Shown: positions 28,318-38,918, counted from the stretch's first letter. The stretch: 64,000 nt of DNA from an uncultured Paracoccaceae bacterium (GCA_947503925.1 CANNFQ010000008.1:124001-188000), one strand, 5' to 3'. Notes: generated by a model not told the origin, from the letters alone. Numbers and translations are program-made.

Positions 28318-29865
28318 TCAGCCATGCAGAATGTTGAAACGCGCCTTGATCGCCGTCTCTTGGTCCGGGGTCAGGTAGGTGGGTTTATGACTGTTGAGAA
28401 TGTCGCGGGCGCGTTCATTCGCCAATGTCCACGCATCCTTTGCCCCCGCCTGGGCCCAACTGCGCGGCTCATCCCGGTCCGCGAGGGTTGGGTAAAAATA
28501 ATCCCGCTCCATCGCCGCAAATGTATGCTGACCACCCAGGAAATGACCCTCACCCAGAACGGCCTCAACAATAGCGTCATATCCCAGATTTTCATCTGAC
28601 ACTTCAAGCCCGCGCAAGGTGCGGTAGGTGTGTGAATGCATTTCGTCATCCAGCACAAAGGCCTCAAAACTCACCCCCAAAAGCGATGCCGTCATGCCAG
28701 AGCTTTCATAAATCAGGTTGCCGCCGGCCAGGGCAGCGGCCAGTGATGTCAGCCCCTTTTCCATTCCATATTGGGCATCAATCGCTTTGGCATCTGTCAT
28801 TGAACAGGCAACACCGGATGGCAGGTCGAGCCAGTTCGATAGCTGTGCAGAGGCTGCGTTCAGCACCGCCGTTTCACCACTACCCCCCGAAAACGCCCCG
28901 GTCCGCAGGTCGATCACCAACGGCCAGTTGGAAAACACCATCGGAAATCCGGGCTGGATCGCATGGACCATAACAAGGCTGGCCAAGGTTTCGGCCAGCG
29001 ACTGCGCGAGGAACCCGGCCAGCGTTGCGGGTGCCGTTGCACCGGCCTGTGCGGCCGTGATGCAGGAGATCGGGACATTGTGTCTGATACATTCATAGAC
29101 GACATCCACTGCATCCTCGCCAAACCGCATGGGCGAAATAATCGGGCTGATATGCGCCTTCAGGAACGGGCGTTTGGCAAACTCACCTGGCCCACCAGCG
29201 GCGATATCCAACATATCCACAATCGGGGCGACATGTTCGGCCAGCGTGAACGAGGTGGCGATGGGTTTCGTGGTGTTTTTGATCAACGCATAGGCGGTAT
29301 TCACATCCAGATCGTATGTGTTGGGCACATCCGTCGCCACGCAACAGCGAGTGTACCAGCTGACGTTGGACAAGGTATCCTGCAATCGCGTGAAATCATG
29401 CAGATCGACTAGCGTGGATGGACGATATTCCCGTTTATCAAGATCGAGCGTCTGCACCGCAGCCCCGCCTGTCCCGAAATAGACGCGATTGCCGCCCACT
29501 TCGATTGAACGCGCCTCATCACGGCCATGCAGGACAAAGGTTTTTGCGGCCTGATCAATTGCTTGTTCAACCAATGCCGGTGGAAACAGAACGCGCCCCG
29601 CCCCATTATCGGTCGCCCCCATCGCAAGAAGGTCGGCCCGCAATCGCGCGGGCACCTCCCCCAATCCAAGATTTTCCAGAAGTTGGAGCGCGGTATCATA
29701 GATCCGCTGCAAGTCGGTCTGCGACAGGGGTTTGTAAGCTCCGCCGATTTGGCCCGGCGGACACGGGTCAAAAGCGGGCGGCGCGGCGCGGGACAAAAGA
29801 CGCTCTTTCCGCCCTTTTCGTTTGTTCGGTTTCGCCACGCCCTGTCGTCCCTTGCGATTGGCCAT
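28318..29865 (-). CDS. MttB-family (trimethylamine/betaine) methyltransferase, non-pyrrolysine type
   Basis: A 515-residue member of the MttB superfamily, which demethylates trimethylamine or quaternary amines such as glycine betaine and passes the methyl group to a corrinoid protein. Unlike archaeal MttB there is no in-frame amber codon for pyrrolysine: the frame is continuous. The basic N-terminus is variable, and the TIM-barrel region runs from about residue 50 to the end. No corrinoid protein is next to it. It is divergent from an FAD/GcvT dehydrogenase that acts on dimethylglycine or sarcosine, which suggests a shared role in methylated-amine breakdown. Substrate is inferred from the family and context only. 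Confidence 0.85.
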   Translation of the reverse strand: MANRKGRQGVAKPNKRKGRKERLLSRAAPPAFDPCPPGQIGGAYKPLSQTDLQRIYDTALQLLENLGLGEVPARLRADLLAMGATDNGAGRVLFPPALVEQAIDQAAKTFVLHGRDEARSIEVGGNRVYFGTGGAAVQTLDLDKREYRPSTLVDLHDFTRLQDTLSNVSWYTRCCVATDVPNTYDLDVNTAYALIKNTTKPIATSFTLAEHVAPIVDMLDIAAGGPGEFAKRPFLKAHISPIISPMRFGEDAVDVVYECIRHNVPISCITAAQAGATAPATLAGFLAQSLAETLASLVMVHAIQPGFPMVFSNWPLVIDLRTGAFSGGSGETAVLNAASAQLSNWLDLPSGVACSMTDAKAIDAQYGMEKGLTSLAAALAGGNLIYESSGMTASLLGVSFEAFVLDDEMHSHTYRTLRGLEVSDENLGYDAIVEAVLGEGHFLGGQHTFAAMERDYFYPTLADRDEPRSWAQAGAKDAWTLANERARDILNSHKPTYLTPDQETAIKARFNILHG

Positions 29866-30002
29866 AAACGACCAAGGTCGTTTTCGGTATATCCGTTCAT
29901 GAAATTGGGCCTTATCCTTGACGATAGCAAATCATTTCGGGAACGACGTCTGCCACAACATCGCCACCGAAGAACGCCGCCGCACTTTTGTAGGAACCAG
30001 CC

Positions 30003-32438
30003 ATGAAATCACGCACCAAGGTTGCTGTCATCGGCGGCGGTATTGCCGGCTGTTCGACACTGTATCATCTGACTCAGGAAGGCTGGTCAGATGTGGTCTT
30101 GATCGAACGGGATGAGCTGACATCGGGCACCACATGGCATTCAGCCGCGCAGGTCACGAATTTCGGTATGAACCAGACAATGGTGGGGCTGAAAAAGCAC
30201 TCGATCAGCCTGTACAAAAAACTGCGCGACGACCCTGAATACCCGGTTGGTTATCATCATGGCGATGGCGGTATTCGTCTGGCCAATACCGAGGCGCAGA
30301 TGCAAGGCTATCGCCATTTCGCATCAATGGCCCGGGGCATGGATGTCACGTTTGAGGTGATCGACGCCGCAGAATGCGCCCGACGGCATCCGCTGATTTC
30401 GACCGACAACCTGATCGGTGGCCTATGGGATGGCGAAGATGGCGATATTGATCCCGCCCAACTTTGTCAGGCGCTCGCTTTTCATGCGCGCAAGGCAGGC
30501 GCAGAGGTGTATCGCCATACCAACGTCACCGCGATGACGCAGCACGGCGATGACACTTGGACGGTCGAGACTGACAAGGGCAGCATCGACGCCGATATTG
30601 TCGTAAATGCCTGCGGTTACCGGGTGAACGAGGTTGGTGCGATGATGGGGGTGCATCACCCGGTCGCGTCGATGGAGCACCAGTATTTCGTGACAGAGGA
30701 CATCCCGGCGATTGTCGAAGCAAATCATCGGATGCCGCTGCTCCGCTGTCCGATTTCGGATTACTACTCCCGACAGGAAAAGAACGGCCTGCTTGTCGGG
30801 TTCTACGAGCAGGATTGCAAGACATGGGGGATGGATGGGATCAGCCCCAGTTTTGCCAATGACCTATGCCCCGATGATCTGGATCGGGTGATGGATGTGC
30901 TGGAAGGTGCCTTTGCGCGGATGCCAGCGCTGGCTGAGGCGGGGATCAAACGTGTCGTCAACGGGCCGATCACTTACACAATTGATGGCGCGCCGCTGGT
31001 GGGTCCGATCCCGGGCAAACGCAACGCGTTCTGCATCATCGGGCTGCGCGCCGGTGTGGGCGAAGGCGGCGGGCATGGCTGGCTGCTGGCTCAGCAAATT
31101 GTGCATGGGGAAGCCTGTTACGACACATGGTGCCTGGACCCGCGCCGTTTTACCGAACATGCGACTGTTGAACTGACTGCCCTGAAAGCCGTCGAGGATT
31201 ATCAGAACGAATTTCGTTTTCATTTCCCACATGAACACCGGCCCGCGGGGCGCCCTGCCAAAACCACGCCACTAACCCCCGTCCTAGCAGCGGAGGGTGC
31301 CACCTTTACCGTCGTCAATGGTTGGGAAAGGGTGGACTACATCAAGCCCGCGCCGGATTTTCATCCCTCACTGCACTTTGATTTTGATGAGGCGTTCGAA
31401 GTCGTCGCAGAGGAGGTCCGCAATGTGCAGGAAAATGTGGGGCTGGCCGAGGTCAACGGCTTTAACCGGTTCGAGATTACCGGAGCCGACCGTCACGGTT
31501 TCCTTGATCGGATGTTCTGCGGCAATGTCATCCGGCGCGAAGGTCGCGTTGGGCTGGGATATCTGTTGAACCACCAAGGGATGCTCAAGGCGGAGGCCAC
31601 ATTGACCAACCTACCCGCATCGGATCGATGGCCTAACAGGGTGTGGTATGGATCAGCGGCGGCGGCTGAATACCACGATATGGATTGGCTGGCCGCGCAT
31701 TTGCGGACTGATGAGGATGTGCAAATCCGTAGTCTGACAAATGACCAGACGATCCTTGTTCTAGCCGGTCCCAAATCGCGTGACGTGTTGTCGGCTTGTG
31801 CGCGTGGCGACTGGTCGCAACAGGCATTCCCTTGGCTGTCAGTTCGCGAATGTTTTGTGGGTTTTGCGCCTGCAACTGTCATGGGTGTCAGCTTTTCTGG
31901 TGAACTGGCTTATGAAATTCATGTTCCAAATGCCTCACTTTATGCTGCCTATTTGGCGTTGCGCGATGCGGGTGCTGCCCATGGCCTGAGACTGTTTGGC
32001 GCGCGTGCCATCGAGTCCATGCGTATGGAAAAGGGGTTTCTGCATTGGAAGGCGGACCTGATCACCGAATTCGATCCGTTCGAAACTGGATTAGAGCGGT
32101 TTGTGAAACTGGACAAGGTTGCATTTATCGGGCGGGACGCGCTGCGCGTGCGGAAAACTGCGGGGCCAACAAAGCGGCTTGTTACCCTAAAAATAGACAC
32201 ATCGCAGGGGCCTGCCCATGCAGGCGCATCGTTGATGCAGGGCGGTCAGGTGGTTGGCACCATCACATCAGGTGATTGGGGACACAGGACCGGGATGAAC
32301 CTTGCCTATGCGTTTGTCACACCCGACTTGGCCGAGATCGACAGCACAATGCTACTGGATTCATGCGGTATCATGACAGACGCAACCGTGATCGCTGCAT
32401 CGCCTTATGATCCGGATCACAGTCGGATGCGAAGCTAA
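30003..32438 (+). CDS. FAD-dependent dimethylglycine/sarcosine dehydrogenase-like protein (DAO plus GcvT domains)
   Basis: An 811-residue two-part oxidoreductase. The N-terminal half is a DAO-type FAD domain with the dinucleotide fold GGGIAG (11-16) and the covalent-FAD site TTWHSAA, where H46 is the expected flavin ligand. The C-terminal half (from about residue 450) is a GcvT-like tetrahydrofolate domain that captures the released one-carbon unit as methylene-THF. Such proteins oxidise dimethylglycine, sarcosine or related N-methyl compounds. Divergent from the MttB-family gene across a 137-bp gap, which likely holds both promoters. Confidence 0.9.
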   Translation: MKSRTKVAVIGGGIAGCSTLYHLTQEGWSDVVLIERDELTSGTTWHSAAQVTNFGMNQTMVGLKKHSISLYKKLRDDPEYPVGYHHGDGGIRLANTEAQMQGYRHFASMARGMDVTFEVIDAAECARRHPLISTDNLIGGLWDGEDGDIDPAQLCQALAFHARKAGAEVYRHTNVTAMTQHGDDTWTVETDKGSIDADIVVNACGYRVNEVGAMMGVHHPVASMEHQYFVTEDIPAIVEANHRMPLLRCPISDYYSRQEKNGLLVGFYEQDCKTWGMDGISPSFANDLCPDDLDRVMDVLEGAFARMPALAEAGIKRVVNGPITYTIDGAPLVGPIPGKRNAFCIIGLRAGVGEGGGHGWLLAQQIVHGEACYDTWCLDPRRFTEHATVELTALKAVEDYQNEFRFHFPHEHRPAGRPAKTTPLTPVLAAEGATFTVVNGWERVDYIKPAPDFHPSLHFDFDEAFEVVAEEVRNVQENVGLAEVNGFNRFEITGADRHGFLDRMFCGNVIRREGRVGLGYLLNHQGMLKAEATLTNLPASDRWPNRVWYGSAAAAEYHDMDWLAAHLRTDEDVQIRSLTNDQTILVLAGPKSRDVLSACARGDWSQQAFPWLSVRECFVGFAPATVMGVSFSGELAYEIHVPNASLYAAYLALRDAGAAHGLRLFGARAIESMRMEKGFLHWKADLITEFDPFETGLERFVKLDKVAFIGRDALRVRKTAGPTKRLVTLKIDTSQGPAHAGASLMQGGQVVGTITSGDWGHRTGMNLAYAFVTPDLAEIDSTMLLDSCGIMTDATVIAASPYDPDHSRMRS

Positions 32439-32447
32439 CCCATGAAA

Positions 32448-32475
32448 AAAGGGCGCGCCTTTCAGCCCGCCCTTT
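32448..32475. terminator. Bidirectional terminator between convergent dehydrogenase and infB
   Basis: Stem AAAGGGCG / CGCCCTTT with a 12-base loop, flanked by an A run on one side and a T-rich tract on the other, so it can end transcription on both strands. It lies 9 bases after the dehydrogenase stop and 20 bases beyond the infB stop. Confidence 0.8.
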
Positions 32476-32495
32476 CTTTTCGTCTATCGGTCAGA

Positions 32496-34979
32496 TCAAA
32501 GCTCGCGCTCAACCTCGGTCCGCTCAAAGATTTCGATCACGTCATCTGGGCGGATGTCATCGTAGTTTTCGAATGCCATCCCGCATTCCTGACCTGATTG
32601 CACCTCTGGCACCTCATCCTTGAAGCGCTTGAGCGTTTTCAGCGTACCTTCGTGGATCACCACGTTGTCGCGCAGCAGGCGGACACCGGCAGAACGACGC
32701 GCTACACCTTCAGTGACGATACACCCAGCAACCTTGCCCACGTTAGAGACCTTGAAGACCTCTTTGATGCTGGCGTAACCGATGAACTTCTCCTGAATTT
32801 CGGCAGAGAGCAGGCCAGAGGCTGCTTTCTTGACGTCATCCACGAGGTCATAGATCACTGAATAGTAACGGATTTCTACGCCCTTCTGGTTAGCCGTATT
32901 CCGGGCGGACGCATTGGCCCGCACGTTGAATCCGAACACAGGTGCGCCAGATGCTTCGGCAAGGCCGATATCCGTTTCAGTGATCGCGCCAACACCCGAA
33001 TGGAGCACGCGCACGCGCACCTCTTCGTTGCCGATTTTTTCCATCGCCTGCACGATTGCCTCGGCAGAACCTTGTACGTCGGCCTTGACCAAAATCGGCA
33101 GTTCGCTGACGTTTTCGTTCTCTTTCGCGTTGGCCATCAACTGTTCAAGCGTTGTGGCCGCACCAGCAGCTGCGCGTTTTTCTTTGGCCGCTTTTTCGCG
33201 ATATTCAGCAATTTCACGGGCCTGCGCATCGGTTTCGACCACGTTCAGAACGTCACCCGCTTCGGGCGTGCCGTTCAGGCCAAGCACCTCAACCGGGACA
33301 GATGGGCCAGCTTCCTGGACCCGCTCGCCCTTGTCGTTGATCAGCGCGCGGACCTTACCGTGTTGTTCACCCACAACAAAGATATCGCCTTGGCGCAACG
33401 TCCCGCTCTGGACCAGAACGGTGGCAACGGGGCCGCGACCCACGTCAAGCTGGGCCTCGATCACGGCACCTTCGGCGGCGCGGTCGGGGTTGGATTTCAA
33501 TTCAAGGATTTCAGCCTGGAGCGCAATCGCCTCAAGCAGTTCATCCAGACCCTGACCAGAGATGGCAGAAACCTCAACATCCTGCACTTCGCCGGACATT
33601 TTTTCGACGATGACTTCGTGCTGCAACAGATCGGTGCGCACTTTGTCCGGGTTTGCCTCTGGCTTGTCGATCTTGTTGATTGCCACGATCATCGGAACGT
33701 CTGCTGCCTTGGCGTGGTTGATCGCCTCGATCGTCTGCGGCATCACTGCGTCATCCGCTGCCACGACAAGCACAACAATATCAGTCACCTGGGCCCCGCG
33801 CGAACGCATCGACGTAAACGCCGCGTGGCCGGGTGTATCGAGGAATGAAAGGACGGAGCCGCCCTCGGTTTTTACCTGATAGGCACCGATATGCTGGGTA
33901 ATCCCGCCAGCCTCGCCAGCGACGACTTTCGCATTCCGGATCGCATCAAGCAATGATGTTTTACCGTGATCGACATGCCCCATGATCGTGATGATCGGTG
34001 GGCGCGCCTGCAGGTCTTCGGGCTTGTCTTCGACAGCCTGAATAACGTCTTCCACATCAGCGTCAGATACGCGCACGACGGTGTGACCAAATTCTTCGAT
34101 GATCAATTCGGCGGTATCGGCATCAATCGTCTGGTTCTGGGTCGCCATGATGCCGTTTGTCATCAGCGCCTTGACCACATCAGCCACACGTTCGGTCATC
34201 CGGTTGGCCAGCTCAGACACGGTGATCGCCTCGGGCAGGGCCACTTCGCGGAATACCTTTTCACGCTCAGCAGACACACCCATTGCCTTGGCGCGGGCGC
34301 GGTCCTGCTTGCGCTTCATCGCAGCCATGGAACGCTGGCGACCACCCTCGCGGCCAGCCATCGCATCATTCAGGGTCAGTTTGCCAGACCGGCGGCCGTC
34401 ATCGGAACGTCCGCCCGGCTTGGCCTTGTTGTTGCGGTCATTCTTGTTGTCGCGCTCACGGTCGACCTTTGCCCGTGTCGGACGGTCAACGGCGGTCTCA
34501 CCTGGTACGGCCGCCGCAGCAGGCGGCGCATCGGCTTCTGCCTTCTTGCGCGCGGCTTCCGCCTTTTTGCGTTCTTCTTCTTCGGCCTTGGCCTTGGCGC
34601 GTTCTTCGCGGGCTTTATCTTCGGCCTCTTTGGCCTCGATCTCGGCCCGGCGGGCTTCACGTTCGGCGGCACGGGCCTTTTCTTCGGCTTCGCGCTTGGC
34701 CTGCTCTTCGGCTTCACGCGCCTTGGCATTGGCCAGCGCTTTCATCCGGCGTTCAAGTTCGGCATCCGAAATCCCGGCTGGACGCTTGGACGGATCACCG
34801 CCGACAGGGCCAGCGGGTTTGCCAGTTGGTTTCGCCGCACCAGGCTTTGGCACCACAACGCGCTTGCGTTTTGTTTCCACCACGACGTTCTTGGTCCGCC
34901 CATGGCTAAAGCTTTGCTTCACGTTGCTTGGACGCGAACCACCCAGGCCGAGTGTCTTTTTACCGTCGTTATCGCTCAT
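32496..34979 (-). CDS. infB: Translation initiation factor IF-2
   Basis: GTPase that places initiator tRNA on the 30S subunit. The 827 residues have a short N-terminal domain, a very charged Lys/Glu/Ala-rich stretch (about residues 80-160), and the G domain starting near residue 335 with [13 protein letters not shown] and NKID, then domains II-IV. The overlap of the ylxR stop with the infB ATG (ATGA) shows translational coupling in the rimP-nusA-ylxR-infB operon. Confidence 0.98.
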   Translation of the reverse strand: MSDNDGKKTLGLGGSRPSNVKQSFSHGRTKNVVVETKRKRVVVPKPGAAKPTGKPAGPVGGDPSKRPAGISDAELERRMKALANAKAREAEEQAKREAEEKARAAEREARRAEIEAKEAEDKAREERAKAKAEEEERKKAEAARKKAEADAPPAAAAVPGETAVDRPTRAKVDRERDNKNDRNNKAKPGGRSDDGRRSGKLTLNDAMAGREGGRQRSMAAMKRKQDRARAKAMGVSAEREKVFREVALPEAITVSELANRMTERVADVVKALMTNGIMATQNQTIDADTAELIIEEFGHTVVRVSDADVEDVIQAVEDKPEDLQARPPIITIMGHVDHGKTSLLDAIRNAKVVAGEAGGITQHIGAYQVKTEGGSVLSFLDTPGHAAFTSMRSRGAQVTDIVVLVVAADDAVMPQTIEAINHAKAADVPMIVAINKIDKPEANPDKVRTDLLQHEVIVEKMSGEVQDVEVSAISGQGLDELLEAIALQAEILELKSNPDRAAEGAVIEAQLDVGRGPVATVLVQSGTLRQGDIFVVGEQHGKVRALINDKGERVQEAGPSVPVEVLGLNGTPEAGDVLNVVETDAQAREIAEYREKAAKEKRAAAGAATTLEQLMANAKENENVSELPILVKADVQGSAEAIVQAMEKIGNEEVRVRVLHSGVGAITETDIGLAEASGAPVFGFNVRANASARNTANQKGVEIRYYSVIYDLVDDVKKAASGLLSAEIQEKFIGYASIKEVFKVSNVGKVAGCIVTEGVARRSAGVRLLRDNVVIHEGTLKTLKRFKDEVPEVQSGQECGMAFENYDDIRPDDVIEIFERTEVEREL

Positions 34980-35608
34980 CTAGCTTCTTTATCCTTCCCG
35001 GAGGCCGCATCGCCGCCGTTCCCTTCGCGCAAACCGCGTAGCTTTGTGGCTTCCTCTACAACACGATTGCTGAGTCCACCAGTGGCAAGCGCGCCATGTA
35101 TCACAGTTTGCCGCCCAAATGCCAAACCCAATTCGGTTGACGTCAGACAGCCAAAGTAGCGGGCGCCCTCTGGCGTCCATAGTTTCGCTTTGCCCCGTTC
35201 CGACCCGTCAGCGGCCTGCAACAGAACACGGACCCGCTCACCACCGGCGAGCCAGCCCTTTACCTTTTCAAACCCACAGACCGCGCGGCCCGATTTCCGG
35301 GTCAATGCGATCAGGTCGACAGTATGTCGCGCCAATTGGCGTTCGATTTCATCCGCCAACCCTTCCGGCACGGTCACCGCCTGTTTTGCAGCGCGCGAGA
35401 ATTGGCCTTTTCCCGCCGCATCCAGCGCCTTGCGGTCAGCCGTGACATACATGCCGCGCCCAGGCAATTTGCCCAATACATCAGGAAAGACCTGATTGTC
35501 CGGCCCCACAACAAAGCGGATCAGCCCAGCCTTTGGCTGCACCTCGCCCGTGACGATGCATTTACGCTCCGCATCGCCGCGTTCCTTGTTATGACCCCCA
35601 CGCGCCAT
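34976..35608 (-). CDS. ylxR: YlxR (DUF448) RNA-binding protein with C-terminal L7Ae-like domain
   Basis: A 210-residue protein with an N-terminal YlxR/DUF448 domain (about 10-90, [17 protein letters not shown] and [11 protein letters not shown]) and a second domain resembling the L7Ae/L30e fold (about 90-190), a fusion common in alphaproteobacteria. YlxR homologues bind RNA and have been linked to RNase P and transcription-translation coupling; the exact role here is not clear. It lies between nusA (25 bp away) and infB (overlapping). Confidence 0.88.
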   Translation of the reverse strand: MARGGHNKERGDAERKCIVTGEVQPKAGLIRFVVGPDNQVFPDVLGKLPGRGMYVTADRKALDAAGKGQFSRAAKQAVTVPEGLADEIERQLARHTVDLIALTRKSGRAVCGFEKVKGWLAGGERVRVLLQAADGSERGKAKLWTPEGARYFGCLTSTELGLAFGRQTVIHGALATGGLSNRVVEEATKLRGLREGNGGDAASGKDKEAR

Positions 35609-35633
35609 CTTTCAGATTCCCGAAGGCCTGCGA

Positions 35634-37262
35634 TCAGGCCTCCGCTTCCTCTTCGACTGCGTCGCCGTTTTCTGCGTCGTCTTCTTCGGCATCCGCCTCA
35701 AGATCAGCCGGATCAACCCAGCCCAGCATGACGCGGGCGGTCATGACCATATTCTGCGCTTCTTCGAGCGAGACATCAAATGGTTCCAGAACCCCGTCAT
35801 CCTTGACCCGTTCACCATCAATGGTGGTCCAGCCACCGGCCAGTTCCCAATCTGCACAAGTAGCGAAATCTTCCAGCGTTTTCACGCCGTCACCGCCCAA
35901 TGCCTCAAGCATTTGGGGTGTCAGTCCTTCGAAGTTCACAAGGCTGTCTTCAACGCCCAATGCGCGGGCGGCTTCCATCGCCTTTTTCGCCTGCGCATCA
36001 AGGTAATCGCGGGCACGGGCCTGCAACTCGCCTGCTGTCGCCTCATCCACGCCTTCGATGACCAGAAGTTCTTCCAACTCAACATAGGCCACTTCTTCGA
36101 GGTTGGTGAACCCTTCAGAAACCAGTAGTTGGGCAAAGAATTCGTCCAGATCAAGGGTGTCCATGAACAATTTCGTCCGCAGTTCAAACTCTGCCTGACG
36201 CCGTTTGGATTCCTCTTCCTCGGTCATGATGTCGATATCGAGGCCAGTCAGCTGGCTGGCCAGCCGCACGTTCTGACCACGACGACCGATCGCCAGCGAA
36301 AGCTGTTCTTCGGGAACGACAACTTCGATTTTGCCGGCTTCTTCGTCCAGAACAACCTTGGCCACCTCGGCTGGTTGCAGCGCGTTCACAAGGAACGTTG
36401 GCATATCTTCATTCCATGGAATGATGTCGATCTTTTCGCCCTGCAATTCGTTCACGACGGCCTGCACCCGGCTGCCGCGCATACCAACGCAGGCACCGAC
36501 CGGATCGATAGAGTTGTCGTAGCTGATAACCGCAATCTTTGCGCGTGATCCGGGATCACGGGCGACGGCCTTGATCTCGATGATGCCTTCGTAGATTTCG
36601 GGCACTTCCATCTTGAACAGTTCAGCCATGAATTCCGGTGCAGTACGCGACAGGAAGATCTGCGGGCCGCGCTGTTCGCGGCGCACTTCCTTGATGTAGC
36701 AACGGATACGGTCATTGGGGCGGTACGCCTCGCGACCGATCTTTTCATTGCGGCGCAGGACGGCTTCACCAGCGCCCACATCAACGATGACGTTGCCGTA
36801 TTCTTCGCGTTTGACCAGCGCGTTGATGATCGTGCCAGCCTTGTCTTTGAATTCTTCGTATTGCTTGTCACGCTCAGCTTCGCGGACCTTTTGCAGGATG
36901 ACCTGCTTGGCCGATTGCGCGGCGATGCGGCCCAGTTCAACCGGTGGTACCTCTTCGATCAGCTGTTGGCCGACCTCTGGGTCTTCCATGTATTGCTTGG
37001 CCTGTTCGACGGTGAATTCGGCCTGATAATTCTCAAGCTCTTCATCCTCAACCACGGTGCGGACGCGGGTGAATGTTGCCTTGCCGGTCTTGCGGTCGAT
37101 GGCCACGCGGATATCCATTTCCGCGCCATAGCGGGACTTGGCGGCACGGGCGAGCGATTCTTCCATCGCTTCGACGACCAGGTTGGGGTCGATCATCTTT
37201 TCGCGTGCGACGGCCTCTGCTGTTTGCAAAAGCTCTAGCTGGTTGGCTGATGTGATTGCCAT
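35634..37262 (-). CDS. nusA: Transcription termination/antitermination factor NusA
   Basis: RNA polymerase-associated factor for pausing, termination and antitermination. The 542 residues contain the N-terminal polymerase-binding domain, an S1 domain (about 135-200), two KH domains (with [16 protein letters not shown] and [12 protein letters not shown]), and C-terminal acidic repeats that include helix-hairpin-helix-like [17 protein letters not shown]. The end is strongly acidic. The start codon is directly after the rimP stop. Confidence 0.97.
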   Translation of the reverse strand: MAITSANQLELLQTAEAVAREKMIDPNLVVEAMEESLARAAKSRYGAEMDIRVAIDRKTGKATFTRVRTVVEDEELENYQAEFTVEQAKQYMEDPEVGQQLIEEVPPVELGRIAAQSAKQVILQKVREAERDKQYEEFKDKAGTIINALVKREEYGNVIVDVGAGEAVLRRNEKIGREAYRPNDRIRCYIKEVRREQRGPQIFLSRTAPEFMAELFKMEVPEIYEGIIEIKAVARDPGSRAKIAVISYDNSIDPVGACVGMRGSRVQAVVNELQGEKIDIIPWNEDMPTFLVNALQPAEVAKVVLDEEAGKIEVVVPEEQLSLAIGRRGQNVRLASQLTGLDIDIMTEEEESKRRQAEFELRTKLFMDTLDLDEFFAQLLVSEGFTNLEEVAYVELEELLVIEGVDEATAGELQARARDYLDAQAKKAMEAARALGVEDSLVNFEGLTPQMLEALGGDGVKTLEDFATCADWELAGGWTTIDGERVKDDGVLEPFDVSLEEAQNMVMTARVMLGWVDPADLEADAEEDDAENGDAVEEEAEA

Positions 37263-37838
37263 CTATGTGTTCTCCTCGCCATCGATGATGGTTTCGATTT
37301 CGTCAAACTGGGCCTCGTCGATCTGGCCCGCATCTTTGCGCCCGCGCAAAACATCGCGGATCAGTTCATCTGTCAGCACCAGTTTGGCATCTGACAGCCA
37401 TTCAAATTTCAGACCAACAGTGCCCTCAGTGATGTTGATCAGAACTTCGTCACCTTCAATGCCGGCCAGTTCACCTTTGAACCGGCGGCGCCCGTCGATC
37501 AGCTGTTCGGTTTCAATCTTCGCCTCAAAACCCTGCCACTGGTCAAAATCTTTCAGCCTGGTCAGTGGCCGGTCGATACCGGGGCTTGAAACCTCAAGAT
37601 TATATTCGTCAATGATCGGATCCTCGACATCCAGAACGGCGCTGAGGGCGGTGGAAATCTGCCCGCATTCGTCAACTTCGATCTGGCCGTCGGGGCGTTG
37701 AACCATGATTTGCAGGATCGTTTCCTTGCCGCTCATCATCCGGACACGCACGACTTCAAATCCCATGTCTTCGACGACGGGAGTGATGATTTCGGCCACA
37801 CGCCGATCTATCGCTGCTTTTGCAATCAGGTCATTCAT
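37263..37838 (-). CDS. rimP: Ribosome maturation factor RimP
   Basis: Assists 30S subunit assembly. The 191 residues have the RimP N-terminal domain with [17 protein letters not shown], the [10 protein letters not shown] block near residue 95, and a C-terminal SH3-like domain. It is the first gene of the rimP-nusA-ylxR-infB operon; its stop touches the nusA start. A terminator-like hairpin lies 28 bases upstream of the ATG in the leader. Confidence 0.95.
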   Translation of the reverse strand: MNDLIAKAAIDRRVAEIITPVVEDMGFEVVRVRMMSGKETILQIMVQRPDGQIEVDECGQISTALSAVLDVEDPIIDEYNLEVSSPGIDRPLTRLKDFDQWQGFEAKIETEQLIDGRRRFKGELAGIEGDEVLINITEGTVGLKFEWLSDAKLVLTDELIRDVLRGRKDAGQIDEAQFDEIETIIDGEENT

Positions 37839-37865
37839 CGATCAAAACCGCCTATGTTGCGGCAC

Positions 37866-37889
37866 AAAAAAACGGGCGCGCGGCCCGTT
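37866..37889 (-). terminator. Terminator-like hairpin in the rimP leader
   Basis: Read on the minus strand: stem AACGGGC / GCCCGTT (7 bp, 5-base loop) running into seven T. It ends 28 bases before the rimP ATG. It either ends an upstream transcript or acts as an attenuator of the rimP-nusA-infB operon. Confidence 0.6.
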
Positions 37890-38068
37890 GATATTTCCCG
37901 GTGGAGCCTTGGGGGTGGAAGCCAAAACGCCGCTGTTAGTCGTCATATACGCCGCCCTTGTCGAGTCTGCAAGGGTGGTTTGGGGGCGAAAACATGCCAT
38001 TTCGTTGAAAATGGCAAATATGTGTTTTTGTTCAATACTTTAGGTCAAATTCACCCGGCCTGCATCAC

Positions 38069-38097
38069 GTCGGACATGCGTCGGACTTCTGTCGGAC
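38069..38097. repeat. Three GTCGGAC direct repeats at 11-bp period
   Basis: GTCGGAC occurs exactly at 38069, 38080 and 38091, each separated by 4 bp, so the copies face the same side of the helix. A 7+4 bp direct-repeat pattern is what OmpR/PhoB-type response regulators bind, but this sequence matches no named box I know. TTAACCTA begins 28 bp after the last copy. A related array lies at 41009-41037. Confidence 0.75.
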
Positions 38098-38167
38098 CCC
38101 TGCGCCGGGTGGTCCAACGAATTATTAACCTATCAAACCCTTCTAGCGCCCTGATATGATCGACATG

Positions 38168-38776
38168 TTAAACATCCGTCCATTTCGCGTCGCGATGCGT
38201 GCCGTCGCAATAGGGTTTGTTGCCCGACAATCCGCATCGGCAAAGCACATATTTATCCGGCGCTGCCCCTTCGACCCGATCATCGGTTGGGGCCGGAATG
38301 TCACGCACCCAATAAGGTCCGTTCTTTTCAATTTCGATCTGCGACCGGTCGGCATAGCGGTGGTCGGAGCCTGCAAATGACAATGCGCCAGAGGGGCAGG
38401 CGGCGATCACCGCCTCCAACTCAGCCATGCTGCCATTATCGGGCTGGACCCAGGGCTTTTGGGCCGGGTTAAAGATGTTACTGGCCAGCCTGCCGCATTC
38501 AGCAGCATGAGAGCACAGAAGCGGGTTATAATTGACTGTCGTCTCCTTGCCTTCATAAGCAATGATCCGGTCACGCCCGGCGGGGGTACCACTGCGGCTT
38601 TCGAAACCCGCATCATTATGGCTGCCATCACAGAACGGCTTGTTCTGCGACGCACCGCAACGGCAAAGGGCCATGACGGGTCTAACCTCAATCTGGCCCT
38701 CCGGCCCGCTGAAGGATGCGACCCCCGACACAACAAGTGGACCATTCTCGCGTTCTTCGATCTTTGGTGATGTCAT
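38168..38776 (-). CDS. Double CDGSH iron-sulfur domain protein with central ferredoxin-like segment
   Basis: A 202-residue iron-sulfur protein. Two CDGSH-type [2Fe-2S] sites flank the protein: C38, C40, C49 and H53 in CRCGASQNKPFCDGSH, and C179, C181, C190 and H194 in CRCGLSGNKPYCDGTH. Between them lies a divergent ferredoxin-like segment (Fer4_19 type) with C88, C94 and C127. Each CDGSH site has the 3-Cys/1-His ligand set, which usually gives redox- and pH-sensitive clusters. Function in bacteria is unclear; iron-sulfur repair or redox sensing are possible. It stands alone. Confidence 0.85.
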   Translation of the reverse strand: MTSPKIEERENGPLVVSGVASFSGPEGQIEVRPVMALCRCGASQNKPFCDGSHNDAGFESRSGTPAGRDRIIAYEGKETTVNYNPLLCSHAAECGRLASNIFNPAQKPWVQPDNGSMAELEAVIAACPSGALSFAGSDHRYADRSQIEIEKNGPYWVRDIPAPTDDRVEGAAPDKYVLCRCGLSGNKPYCDGTHRDAKWTDV

Positions 38777-38918
38777 CGCGCTGCTCTCCTCCGCTTTGCA
38801 ATATTATATCAGACCAAGTGGGATAATACGCATATTTACTTTGGATGGTAGCAGCGCGGGAAAACCCGCCATTCGGGAATGACGATCAAACGCCGGCTTG
38901 GAATAAAGCGATAGCGAA

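Larger units (their letters stand above)
37839..38167. other. 329-bp gap between rimP and the CDGSH gene
   Basis: No convincing coding frame or tRNA is seen. Going from rimP outward it holds the terminator-like hairpin at 37866-37889, an unremarkable stretch that should contain the rimP promoter, the triple GTCGGAC repeat at 38069-38097, and a TTAACCTA motif at 38125-38132. Confidence 0.6.

Noticed and set aside
28318-29865. Pyrrolysine-containing MttB
   Set aside because: There is no internal amber codon; the reading frame is continuous, so this is the non-pyrrolysine type.
37839-38167. Initiator tRNA gene upstream of rimP, as in E. coli metY
   Set aside because: No cloverleaf, anticodon arm or TTCRANY-like T loop was seen on either strand.
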